A program made the translations under genes and the position numbers. A stretch of DNA of 64,000 nucleotides, from positions 17,688-81,687 of the forward strand of contig NZ_JANXWD010000012.1 in assembly GCF_025351295.1 (NCBI RefSeq), read 5' to 3'. The stretch comes from Phenylobacterium sp. (GTDB taxonomy: Bacteria > Pseudomonadota > Alphaproteobacteria > Caulobacterales > Caulobacteraceae). Below the pieces are notes generated by a model. The model saw only the letters and a program-made list of their open reading frames with translations. It did no database searches and was not told the origin of the DNA. Shown here in pieces: positions 17,910-28,860 of this stretch (within the stretch, counting starts at the first letter, position 1; each line of letters opens with the position of its first letter).

Positions 17910-19799
17910 CTACGTCGCGGGGGCGTCTTCCGTGGGGGTCGTGTAGGCGGGGATGGGGAGGGGGACGCCCTTCAGGTCGATCTCGCCGACCGCGCGGATG
18001 GGCACGTGGCGCTTGGCCAGGCGCAGGGTGTCGCCGCTGAACAGGATGCGGGTGCCGAAGGTCTTGTTGGCGGCCTCGAGCCGGGCGGCGATGACCACCA
18101 CCTCGCCATAGGCCGTGTAGTTGAACCGCCGCTCGCCGCCGAAGTTGCCGACCAGGCCGATGCCCGACGACAGGCCCATGCGGGTGTGGCCGAAGTTGAT
18201 GCCGCGGGCGATCATCTTCTGGCGGATCTCCTGCGCGTAGAGATCGATGTCGCGGCAGCAGGCCAGCGCCCGGTCGGCGTGGTCCTCGGCCGGCACCGGG
18301 GCCCCGAAGATCGCGATGATGCCGTCGCCGGTCATCTTGTCGATCATCGCCTCGTGCTTCCAGAGCAGGTCGATGATGCCGTCGAAATATTCGTTGATGA
18401 CCCCTTCGAAGGTCTCCAGGTCCAGGCTGGCGACCAGGTTGGAGAAGTTCTCCAGGTCCGAGATCATCACCGTGATCTCGCGCTCCTCGGCCCCGATCTT
18501 CACCTCCTCGCGGCCATCGACCATCCGGTCGATGACCTGCGGCGCCAGATAGCGTTCCAGCGTCGAGGAATAGAAGGCCCGCTGGTTCTGCAGTTCGGCG
18601 GCGGCCAGGCGGCTCAGGATGAAGAAGCCGAAGGCGAACGCGATGGCCGGCGCGGTCATCGGGACCATCAGGGCGAAGCGCTGGTAGAGCACATAGGCCA
18701 GGGCCCCGCCGCCGGCCAGGAACAGCACCACGATCCCCACCGACATCCACCACTTCTGCGTCGAGCGGCCCAGCAGCGCGCCGCCGAGCGCGGCCAGCAG
18801 CACGATCAGCGAGTCCCACAGCCAGCCCGGCAGTTTTACCCGGTCGCCGTCCAGCATCTGCGACAGGGCGTGCACATGGACTTCCACCCCCGGCGTGCCC
18901 TGCTGGTGACCGGCCCGGAACCGCAACGGCGTGGCGTGCATGTCCTCCTTCGGAGTGTCCGAATCGACGGTGGCCGAGCGGGTGTTGCTGCCGATGAAGG
19001 CGATCTTGCCCTTCAGCTTGTCGGCGGGGGCGAACTCGGCGAATGCCGCGGAGAACGCCGGGCTGATCGACCCGGCGTTTTCGGCCCGCGCATCCTTGTC
19101 CGGCAGGCGGTAGCGGATCGCGAACGGCTTGGTCGGCAGCGTCATGCCCGTCGCGGCCACGCCGGTCTCGGCGGCCAGCGACCGCAGCGCGCCGGGCTTG
19201 GGATCGTAGCGGCGGATGACGTCGTCGTAGTCGGTGTGGGTGAGGGCGCGGGCGTCGGAGTAGCGCAGCTTCCTCGAGACCGGATAGTCGACGCCGGCCT
19301 TGCGGTTCGGATCGACGGCCACGATGATCGGGGCCTTCACGTTGGCGATGCGCGCTTCGAAGTCCTTGAACTCGGGGCTGTCCAGCGGGCCGCCCGACGG
19401 TCCGGCCTCCCAGGTGTCCAGCAGGTAGTCGACCGCGATCGCCTTGACGCCCTTGGCGTCCAGGCTGGCGATGAGGTCGCCCAGCCAGGCCTTGTTGATC
19501 GGCGCCAGGCAGTGGCAGGGCGAGGCGTCCGCCATGGCGGCCGTGGCCGCGTCGTCGATCTTGATGATCACGAAGTCCGGCTTGGCGGCCGGCGCCCCGG
19601 CCGACAGGCGCAGGTCGTAGGTCAGGTTCTCCGCGAACCGCATCGGGGTGGTGACGTTCAGCGCCAGGGCCGCCGCGGTCGCGGCGACCGCGACGCCGAT
19701 GGTGACGACGATGTCCGCCCAGGTCTTGCCGCCGACCGCGCGAACTCGATCCGGGCCGGCTAGCAGCGCGCCCACGATCCCCCGCCGCGGCCCCGCCAT
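17910..19799 (-). CDS. CHASE2-domain class III nucleotide cyclase
   Basis: 629 aa. The order is a TM at about 27-47, an extracytoplasmic CHASE2 sensor at about 50-330, three TMs at about 335-425, and a class III cyclase domain at about 440-615. The metal-binding Asp (VMISDLENF), the substrate Lys and second Asp (DKMTGDG) and the Arg (R573) are present. In the usual GDxVNxAAR block the sequence reads GEVVVIAAR, so the transition-state Asn is Val569 and the Asp is Glu566. Activity could be reduced, altered or lost. It follows the CpdA-like gene by 4 bp and is last in its operon. The natural product would be cAMP, but this is not certain. Confidence 0.85.
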   Translation of the reverse strand: MAGPRRGIVGALLAGPDRVRAVGGKTWADIVVTIGVAVAATAAALALNVTTPMRFAENLTYDLRLSAGAPAAKPDFVIIKIDDAATAAMADASPCHCLAPINKAWLGDLIASLDAKGVKAIAVDYLLDTWEAGPSGGPLDSPEFKDFEARIANVKAPIIVAVDPNRKAGVDYPVSRKLRYSDARALTHTDYDDVIRRYDPKPGALRSLAAETGVAATGMTLPTKPFAIRYRLPDKDARAENAGSISPAFSAAFAEFAPADKLKGKIAFIGSNTRSATVDSDTPKEDMHATPLRFRAGHQQGTPGVEVHVHALSQMLDGDRVKLPGWLWDSLIVLLAALGGALLGRSTQKWWMSVGIVVLFLAGGGALAYVLYQRFALMVPMTAPAIAFAFGFFILSRLAAAELQNQRAFYSSTLERYLAPQVIDRMVDGREEVKIGAEEREITVMISDLENFSNLVASLDLETFEGVINEYFDGIIDLLWKHEAMIDKMTGDGIIAIFGAPVPAEDHADRALACCRDIDLYAQEIRQKMIARGINFGHTRMGLSSGIGLVGNFGGERRFNYTAYGEVVVIAARLEAANKTFGTRILFSGDTLRLAKRHVPIRAVGEIDLKGVPLPIPAYTTPTEDAPAT

Positions 19800-19803
19800 G
19801 GCG

Positions 19804-20637
19804 CTAGGCTTGCTTCCGGAACGGGAAGTTGTAGGTGACCGCCGGCTTGTAGGAGCCGGCCAGGCAGATGTGGCTGGTCAGTTCGCCGCCCTGCGCCATC
19901 AGCAGCGCGAAGCCCGGCGGCTCCTCGACCAGGATCTCGCGGCCGTCCGGCTTGTGCATGTCGACCTCGGAGAGGTCGAGGGTCAGCTGGATCGAGGTGG
20001 CCGGCGCGGCCAGCAGGGCGTGGCCCGCGAACACGCCGGAGAAGGCGCGATGGATATGGCCGCACAGCAGCATGCGCACCTGTTCGCGGCCCTTCAGCAC
20101 GTCGTGCAGGCGCAGGATCCAGGGCGACTTCGGGTCGGGGTCCATCCACTGGATGCCGCTGGGAATCGGCGGGTGATGCAAGACGACGCAGGTGGGGGTA
20201 TCGGGCGCTTCGTTCAGCGTGCGGTCCAGCCAGGCGGCGCGCGGCGCGTCGTATTCGCCCTCGTTGGGCCCTTCCAGGGTGTCGCAGATGACGACACGGA
20301 CGCCGGGGTAGTCGACGACGTACTGCAGGAAGCCGTTCTCATCGAGCTTGTCGCGGTATTCGGGGAACACCTCGAGGAAGGTGTCGCGGCCGTCGTGGTT
20401 GCCCAGCGCGTAGAGCACAGGGATCTCGCACCCGGACATCACCCGCTTCAGCTCGTCGTATTCTTCCTTCTCGCCGCGATCGATCAGGTCGCCGCTGGCG
20501 ATGATCGCCACGGGACGCGGACGCAAGGCATGGATCGTGTTCAGGACCTGACGCAGGCGTGTTTCATTACGCCGCTGATTCAGCGCGTCTTTCTCCGTTG
20601 TCACGTGGAGGTCGGTGATCTGAGCGATCGTTAGCAA
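19804..20637 (-). CDS. CpdA-like calcineurin-family phosphodiesterase
   Basis: 277 aa from a TTG start at 20637, preferred because GGAGG lies 7 bases upstream and the protein then begins MLTIAQITDLH, as CpdA-type enzymes do. ATG 20664 is an alternative, and longer starts would run into the aldehyde dehydrogenase gene. All metallophosphoesterase motifs are present: TDLH, SGDLIDRG, GNHD, LHHPP and GHIHRAF. Family members hydrolyse 3',5'-cAMP. It sits directly before the CHASE2 cyclase (4 bp gap), so synthesis and breakdown of the same messenger may be co-expressed. Other substrates are possible for this broad family. Confidence 0.8.
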   Translation of the reverse strand: MLTIAQITDLHVTTEKDALNQRRNETRLRQVLNTIHALRPRPVAIIASGDLIDRGEKEEYDELKRVMSGCEIPVLYALGNHDGRDTFLEVFPEYRDKLDENGFLQYVVDYPGVRVVICDTLEGPNEGEYDAPRAAWLDRTLNEAPDTPTCVVLHHPPIPSGIQWMDPDPKSPWILRLHDVLKGREQVRMLLCGHIHRAFSGVFAGHALLAAPATSIQLTLDLSEVDMHKPDGREILVEEPPGFALLMAQGGELTSHICLAGSYKPAVTYNFPFRKQA

Positions 20638-20687
20638 AAAGCCGCCTCCCCAAGCAGCGAGCATTGTCCCAAGTGAGATACGCAAGC

Positions 20688-22121
<1,434 letters not shown>

Positions 22122-22144
22122 GTCTGGTTGTCCTTTCGGCAGGC

Positions 22145-23791
22145 TCAGACCGCCGCGCTCAGTTCCTTGATCTGTTTGTTCAGGATCAGATCGTTGTCCG
22201 AATAGTCCACCGGGCAATCGATGAGGTTCACGCCAGGGGTATCGAGGCACTTCTTGATCAGGGCGGGCAGCGTCTCGGCGCTTTCGACGCGATAGCCGTT
22301 GGCCCCGTAGCTCTCGGCGTATTTCACGAAGTCCGGGTTGCCGTAGGTCAGCCCCCAGTCCTTGAAGCCCATGTTCGCCTGCTTCCAGCGGATCATGCCG
22401 TAGCTGCTGTCGTTGAGGATCAGCACGGTGATGTTCAGCTTCAGGCGGACCGCGGTTTCCATCTCCTGGCTGTTCATCATGAAGCCGCCGTCGCCGCAGA
22501 TCGCCATGACCTTGCGGTCCGGATAGACCATCGACGACGCCATGGCCGAGGGCAGGCCCGCGCCCATGGTGGCGAGCGCGTTGTCCAGCAGTACGGTGTT
22601 GGTCATCCGCGCCGGATAGTTCCGCGCGAACCAGATCTTATAGACCCCGTTGTCCAGGCAGATGATGCCGTTGTCCGGCATCGCCTTGCGGATCTGCGAG
22701 ACCAGATACTGCGGATAGATCGGGAAGCGCATGTCGCCTTCCGCCGCCGCCGTGTGGGCCACCTCGGCCGCGCGGGCCCTGTACATGTGGGAGAAGTCCC
22801 AGCCCGCCTGGGGCAGGATGTCTTCCTTCAGCTGCCAGATGGCGTTGCCGATGTCGCCGATCACCTCGTACTGCGGGAAATAGACCGGATCGACCTCGGC
22901 CGAGCGGAAGTTGATGTGGATCACCTCCGTGCCGCCGGCCTGCATGAAGAACGGCGGCTTCTCGATCACGTCGTGGCCGATGTTGACGATCAGGTCCGCC
23001 GCTCCGATGGCGCGGTGCACGAAATCGCCGGCCGACAGCGCCGCGCAGCCCATGAACTTCGGGCTGGTCTCGTCGACCACCCCCTTGCCCAGCTGGGTGG
23101 AGACGAACGGGATGCCGGTCTTCTCGATGAACTGGGCCAGCATCCGGCTGGTCATGGTGCGATTGGCGCCGGCGCCGATCACCAGGATCGGGGCCTTGGC
23201 CGCCTCGATCCGCTTGGCCGCGGCCCGGATCGACTTCTCGTCGGCCACCGGGCGGCGCGCATTGCTGCGCGGCATCGGCTTTTCGTCGCTGTGCTCGTCG
23301 GCGATGTCCTCGGGGAACTCGATGTGCACGGCGCCGGGCTTTTCTTCCTGGGCCAGGCGGAACGCCTCGCGGACCTTGGAGGGGATGTTGTCGGCCGAGG
23401 CCAGCTGGTGCGTGAACTTGGTGAGCGGCCCCATCATGGAGACCACGTCGAGGATCTGGAACCGGCCCTGCTTGGACTTCTTGATCGGCTTCTGGCCGGT
23501 CAGCATCATCATCGGCATCCCGCCCAGCTGGGCGTAGGCGGCCGCGGTGACGAAGTTGGTCGCGCCCGGACCCAGGGTGGCCACGCAGACCCCGGCCTTG
23601 CCGGTGTGGCGGCCATAGGTCGAGGCCATGAAGCCCGCGCCCTGCTCGTGCCGGGTGAGGATCAGCTGAATCTTCTTCGACCGGGACAGGCTGTCCAGGA
23701 AGTCGAGATTCTCTTCCCCTGGAACCCCGAAGACGTGCAACACGCCTTCCTCTTCCAGGCATTGCACGAACAGATCAGACGCCTTGGTCAT
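22145..23791 (-). CDS. Thiamine-diphosphate enzyme, acetolactate synthase large-subunit type
   Basis: 548 aa from ATG 23791. It is a complete ThDP-enzyme architecture: an N-terminal PYR domain with the catalytic Glu49 (TRHEQGAGFMA), a central domain, and a C-terminal PP domain with the GDG...N cofactor motif (CGDGGFMMNSQEME). No small regulatory subunit (ilvN/ilvH) is nearby, which favours a catabolic (AlsS-like) or related enzyme over the biosynthetic IlvB. It is the first gene of the operon continuing through the aldehyde dehydrogenase, CpdA-like enzyme and cyclase. It is divergent from gdhA across 177 bp that must hold both promoters. Confidence 0.85.
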   Translation of the reverse strand: MTKASDLFVQCLEEEGVLHVFGVPGEENLDFLDSLSRSKKIQLILTRHEQGAGFMASTYGRHTGKAGVCVATLGPGATNFVTAAAYAQLGGMPMMMLTGQKPIKKSKQGRFQILDVVSMMGPLTKFTHQLASADNIPSKVREAFRLAQEEKPGAVHIEFPEDIADEHSDEKPMPRSNARRPVADEKSIRAAAKRIEAAKAPILVIGAGANRTMTSRMLAQFIEKTGIPFVSTQLGKGVVDETSPKFMGCAALSAGDFVHRAIGAADLIVNIGHDVIEKPPFFMQAGGTEVIHINFRSAEVDPVYFPQYEVIGDIGNAIWQLKEDILPQAGWDFSHMYRARAAEVAHTAAAEGDMRFPIYPQYLVSQIRKAMPDNGIICLDNGVYKIWFARNYPARMTNTVLLDNALATMGAGLPSAMASSMVYPDRKVMAICGDGGFMMNSQEMETAVRLKLNITVLILNDSSYGMIRWKQANMGFKDWGLTYGNPDFVKYAESYGANGYRVESAETLPALIKKCLDTPGVNLIDCPVDYSDNDLILNKQIKELSAAV

Positions 23792-23968
23792 ATGTAGCCC
23801 CCATCCCAGCCTGAGAGTTGTCTGCAAATTCCAGCGACTTGTGAAGGGGCCATCAACCAAGCTTGGACATTGCGCGCTGATTTGCGCTTAAGTCCCGCCG
23901 GATTTCGTAGTTAGGTCCATTGGCAAGAGCGTCCGGCGAAAGGGTTTCGCCGGCCATAGGGGGCAAAC

Positions 23969-25327
<1,359 letters not shown>

Positions 25328-25354
25328 CCCCGCGAACCCACCGCTGAACTCGGG

Positions 25355-25387
25355 AACGCCGCGCCGCAGGGCGCGGCGTTTTCGTTT
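25355..25387 (+). terminator. Rho-independent terminator of gdhA
   Basis: A perfect 11-bp stem (25355-25365 with 25370-25380, AACGCCGCGCC) with a GCAG loop is followed by TTCGTTT. It lies 28 bp after the gdhA stop. Confidence 0.85.
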
Positions 25388-25443
25388 GCGACGCGGGCTG
25401 GGCCGCGAGTAGACTAACCGGACTTAGTCCAGTTGGTTCACCC

Positions 25444-25689
25444 ATGAAGACCGTCAATATCCACCAGGCCAAAACCCACCTGTCCCGCCTGATCGAGGGC
25501 GCGGTCAACGGCGAGCCGTTCGTGATCGCCAAGGCGGGGAAGCCGATGGTCACGGTCGTGGCCGTCGGTCCGACCGAGCCCCAGGGCAAGCGACGGCTGG
25601 GCTTCATGGAAGGCGAAATGACTATCCCGGAGGACTTCAACACCTTTGCGCAGGACGAGATCGAGAAACTTTTCTACGGCGAAGAGTGA
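25444..25689 (+). CDS. Phd/YefM-family antitoxin
   Basis: 81 aa. The N-terminal MKTVNIHQAKTHLSRLIE and GEPFVIAKAGKPM segments are the typical Phd/YefM DNA-binding fold. The acidic C-terminus should wrap the toxin. The stop overlaps the GTG start of the PIN toxin (GTGA). Antitoxins of this type normally repress their own promoter; a short AT-richer stretch (GACTAACCGGACTTAGTC) just upstream is an inverted repeat that could be the operator. Confidence 0.9.
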   Translation: MKTVNIHQAKTHLSRLIEGAVNGEPFVIAKAGKPMVTVVAVGPTEPQGKRRLGFMEGEMTIPEDFNTFAQDEIEKLFYGEE

Positions 25690-26072
25690 GGCTCCTGCTC
25701 GACACACACCTGCTGGTTTGGGCGGCCGGCGCGCCGCATCGCCTGTCCCGGGTCGCCCGTGACATGATTGAAGACCCGAAAAACACGCTCGTATTCAGCG
25801 TCGTCAGTGTCTGGGAGGTCGCCATCAAGCACGGTCTTGGCCGACCGGAATTTCGGACGGAGCCCCGGGTGTTTCGGCAGCGATTGATGATGAACGGCTT
25901 CCAGGAACTGTTGATCACCAGCGAGCATGTGGTGGGGGTAGCCACATTGCCGACCATTCATCGCGACCCCTTCGATCGGCTGCTGATCGCTCAGGCGATT
26001 GCGGAGGATCTGCTTTTCGTTAGCGGAGATCGTCAGATCGGCGGATATCCCGGCCCGATCCGACGCGTCTGA
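25686..26072 (+). CDS. PIN-domain toxin (VapC-like ribonuclease)
   Basis: 128 aa from GTG 25686. The PIN acidic residues are all visible: D6 (LLLDTHLL), E44 (SVWEVAIK), D95/D98 (HRDPFDRLL) and D116 (VSGDRQI), so it should be an active metal-dependent RNase. It pairs with the overlapping Phd antitoxin. It ends 9 bp from the convergent end of the FHA-decahaem gene. This module lies between gdhA and a redox operon, consistent with a small mobile addiction cassette, but no flanking repeats mark an insertion. Confidence 0.9.
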   Translation: MRLLLDTHLLVWAAGAPHRLSRVARDMIEDPKNTLVFSVVSVWEVAIKHGLGRPEFRTEPRVFRQRLMMNGFQELLITSEHVVGVATLPTIHRDPFDRLLIAQAIAEDLLFVSGDRQIGGYPGPIRRV

Positions 26073-26081
26073 CCGGCGCGG

Positions 26082-27977
26082 TCAAGCCCCCGCCGCCGGC
26101 TTCGCCGACATCTCGCTCCAGCGCAGGGTCTCCAGCGGCGGGTGGCCGGGCTTGGGCGATGGCAGGCCCGGCGCGTGGAAGCTGTGGCAGGTGGCGCACT
26201 CGCCGTCGCTGGCCGCCGCGGTCCTGGTCTTCGGCTGGCCGTGGCAGGCGGCGCACTTGGCGATGTCCGGGATCAGGACGTCGCTGGCGTGGTCGGACAC
26301 CGCCGCCTTGTGGCAGTCGGCGCACTTGTAGCCACCGGCCTTGGCGTGGCCCGGGCCACCGTGCTCCGGTACATCGTGGTCGAAGGCGCCGCGGGTCATG
26401 TAGCGGTTCGCCAGCTTGACCGCCTGCACATGCGGCATCGGTCCGGTCGCCGTCTGGGTCCAGGTGATGGCGTGGCAGTCGAAGCAGGCCCCGCCGCGCT
26501 GGAACGGCGAGCCGCTCACGGCCGACGGCGCGGCATAGGCGCCGAACGCGCTGGACCGGATGGTGCCCGGCCGCATGCGGTCCGCGCCGCCCACCCCGCC
26601 GCCGAAGCCGCCGGCGGCGATCTGCATCGTCTTCTCGACCTCGCCGTGCGGGAACAGCTTCAACTGGCCGCCGACCCGGGCGTAGGCGAGGGAGTGGCAA
26701 CCGCCGCAGTCGCGTTCCATCTGGATCGGCGCGAAGCCCTTGCCGGTCTTGTCGCGCTGGTGGCAGGCGGCGCACTCCAGCGGCGCGCCGTAGCCGCGGG
26801 CCTTGCCCAGCGCGATGGCCTCGCGGGCCACCCCGCCGGTCGGGTCCAGGTGCATGCGGTGCGGGAAGATCAGGCCGTTCTTCTCCTGCGGCGCGCTGGT
26901 CAGCGCCATCCGCTGGAACGTCGGCTTCGCCCCCTCGGCCGAGGTCATGATCAGCGGCCGGAACGCCGGGTGGCGACGCCAGTCCGGCGTGTCGATGAGC
27001 TCGGTCTTGCCCAGGCGCATCTTCAGCTGGCTGTGGCAGCTCTTGCAGTCCTGGACGACGATCATCTGCGGCTTGTCGCTGAGCGGGGCCTTCGGGTCGG
27101 CGCTCGCGAGCTTGGCGTCGGCCTTGGAGTGCTCGACGTGGCAGCTCGCGCAACGGTCGTTCGGGTGGTTGAAGGTGCGCTGGAACACCGCGGCGATCTT
27201 CGGGCCGACCCCGGCCGGCAACGGCGTGGCCTTGCTCAGCTTGTCGTGGGCCGCGTGGTCGACGATCAGCAGGGGTTCGAACGCGCTGCCGCCGTCCCGG
27301 GAGCGCGCCAGGACCTTGGCCTTGCCGTCCGGCTTCAGGCCGGCCTGGTGGCAGGCGAGGCAGGCTTCGTCGCGCACGGCCACGAACTTGTTGGTGTGAC
27401 AGGCCTTGCAGTCGCTCTCCAGGAAGGCGTGCGACTTGGACAGGTGGCCGGTGGACCATTGCTGGTCCGGGTGGATCTGCAGGTGCGACAGCACGCCGAC
27501 GAAGATCATCGGGACCAGCAGGCAGACCACGAAGATGCCCACGCCGAACACCCAGGCCATCTTGCGACGGCCGAACAGCGGCGAGCGCAGCGAGAAGATG
27601 CTGGGCGTCGGGTGATGCTCGTCCTCGGCGTGGGTGACGGTGATGACCGCCCCGCCCTCGGGGCCGGCCTCGAAAGCCAGGCTGTAGTCGGCGAAGGCCA
27701 CCACCGGGTGGCTGGCGAGGTCGAGGTCGGCCCGCTGGACAGACCGGCCGCCGACCTTGAACGGCAGGCCGCTGACCGATTCGATGGTGACCCGGCCGGG
27801 TCCGGCGAACCGCATCTTCGCATGCTGCGGATCGATCGACAGATCGGTGAGCAGGATGCCGCTGGCCGCGTCGCGGCCGATCGACAGCTCCGGGCCCGGC
27901 AGATGCCGCTCACGGATGATCGGGTCGCCGCCGCCGGCGCGCTCGGTGATCAGCTTGAGGTGGAATTCCTGAGCCAT
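26082..27977 (-). CDS. FHA-domain, membrane-anchored decahaem cytochrome
   Basis: 631 aa from ATG 27977, which lies 1 bp after the preceding stop. An FHA-like domain lies at about 25-105 (LSIGRDAASG ... SIDPQHAKM), then a linker, and a single TM at 141-163. The periplasmic part carries ten CXXCH motifs: CKACH (C190), CLACH, CASCH, CKSCH, CAACH, CGGCH, CFDCH, CADCH, CAACH and CATCH. Spacing resembles cytochrome c3/c7 repeats. The FHA side is predicted cytoplasmic and could read phosphothreonine, while the haems face the periplasm. It follows a b-type membrane protein and an FAD/Fe-S oxidoreductase, suggesting a chain from cytoplasmic reductant to periplasmic haem. The fusion is rare as far as I know; the electron direction is inference. 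Confidence 0.85.
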   Translation of the reverse strand: MAQEFHLKLITERAGGGDPIIRERHLPGPELSIGRDAASGILLTDLSIDPQHAKMRFAGPGRVTIESVSGLPFKVGGRSVQRADLDLASHPVVAFADYSLAFEAGPEGGAVITVTHAEDEHHPTPSIFSLRSPLFGRRKMAWVFGVGIFVVCLLVPMIFVGVLSHLQIHPDQQWSTGHLSKSHAFLESDCKACHTNKFVAVRDEACLACHQAGLKPDGKAKVLARSRDGGSAFEPLLIVDHAAHDKLSKATPLPAGVGPKIAAVFQRTFNHPNDRCASCHVEHSKADAKLASADPKAPLSDKPQMIVVQDCKSCHSQLKMRLGKTELIDTPDWRRHPAFRPLIMTSAEGAKPTFQRMALTSAPQEKNGLIFPHRMHLDPTGGVAREAIALGKARGYGAPLECAACHQRDKTGKGFAPIQMERDCGGCHSLAYARVGGQLKLFPHGEVEKTMQIAAGGFGGGVGGADRMRPGTIRSSAFGAYAAPSAVSGSPFQRGGACFDCHAITWTQTATGPMPHVQAVKLANRYMTRGAFDHDVPEHGGPGHAKAGGYKCADCHKAAVSDHASDVLIPDIAKCAACHGQPKTRTAAASDGECATCHSFHAPGLPSPKPGHPPLETLRWSEMSAKPAAGA

Positions 27978-27978
27978 C

Positions 27979-28857
27979 TCACCAGTACGCAAAGACGCTG
28001 ACGATGTGCGCGGTAAGCGCCGCCAGCAGAGCGAAGGTCGCGGGGATGTGCACGAAGAGCCATCCCTCGAGCAGGGCGGTGATCTGCATCTGGCGTCGCG
28101 CCAGCCCCAGAACCTCGGCCTTCTGCTGCATCAGGCTTTCCAGCTTGGTGATCGCCTCGGCCTGCTTCGCGCTGGCCGAGTGCGGAAGGGCGCGCAGTCG
28201 CGCCAGGGCGCGCTTGTTGGCGCAGTCGCCATAGCTGTTGGTCAGCCGCTTCCAGAAGCCGCCGCCCAGCTCGGTCTTGTCGATGGAGAACCGCGCGATC
28301 TCCGCGCCGGCCCGGTCGAGCGGCTGGGCCACGTCGTGCATCTGGCGGTCCAGGCTCTCGATGCCCTCCAGCATCTGCTTGCGGGTGGTCTCGCCACGGT
28401 TGCCGTGCAGGCGCTGGGGCAGGGTGGCATAGGCCCAGATGCCCATCGCACCCGAGGCGATCACCAGCATCATCAGGCCGTACGCCAGGGTGTGGACGTT
28501 CCAGCCGAACTGGAAGCCGGTGTGCAGGGTGGCCAGCACGATCAGCGACAGGCCCAGATAGACATGCGCCGAGACCCAGGCCTTCAGCGAATAGTGCCCG
28601 GCGGTGATCACCCGCTTGCGGATGCCCAGGCAGGACAGCCAGACGATCAGGCCGGCGCTCATCGTGCCCAGCACGTAGCCGATCCAGCTGCCGCCGCTGG
28701 GCGGCTCGGACATGCGTGCGGCGGTGAAGAAGTAGACGCCCACGGCCGCGACGCAGAGCGCCGTCGCGATCTGCGCGAACCTGAAATGCTTGTGGCGCAG
28801 GAACCCTTCGTGGGTTCTCTGCCGCACGCGCTCTGATTGCCCCCCAGCGTGTGACAC
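27979..28857 (-). CDS. Membrane b-type cytochrome-like protein
   Basis: 292 aa from GTG 28857, 3 bp after the upstream stop. Four TMs lie at about 28-47, 57-77, 95-113 and 122-143, and a last one at about 268-290. A soluble helical hairpin lies at about 150-265. Histidines inside or beside membrane segments (H88, H98, H112, H122 and two in the last TM) could ligate haem b, as in cytochrome b561 or ferric-reductase-like proteins. It lies between an FAD/Fe-S enzyme and a decahaem protein, a natural place for a transmembrane electron relay. No named family is recognised with certainty. Confidence 0.7.
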   Translation of the reverse strand: MSHAGGQSERVRQRTHEGFLRHKHFRFAQIATALCVAAVGVYFFTAARMSEPPSGGSWIGYVLGTMSAGLIVWLSCLGIRKRVITAGHYSLKAWVSAHVYLGLSLIVLATLHTGFQFGWNVHTLAYGLMMLVIASGAMGIWAYATLPQRLHGNRGETTRKQMLEGIESLDRQMHDVAQPLDRAGAEIARFSIDKTELGGGFWKRLTNSYGDCANKRALARLRALPHSASAKQAEAITKLESLMQQKAEVLGLARRQMQITALLEGWLFVHIPATFALLAALTAHIVSVFAYW

Positions 28858-28860
28858 GAG

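Noticed and set aside
25444..26072. Phd/PIN module as part of a larger mobile element
   Set aside because: No integrase, transposase or flanking direct repeats were seen.
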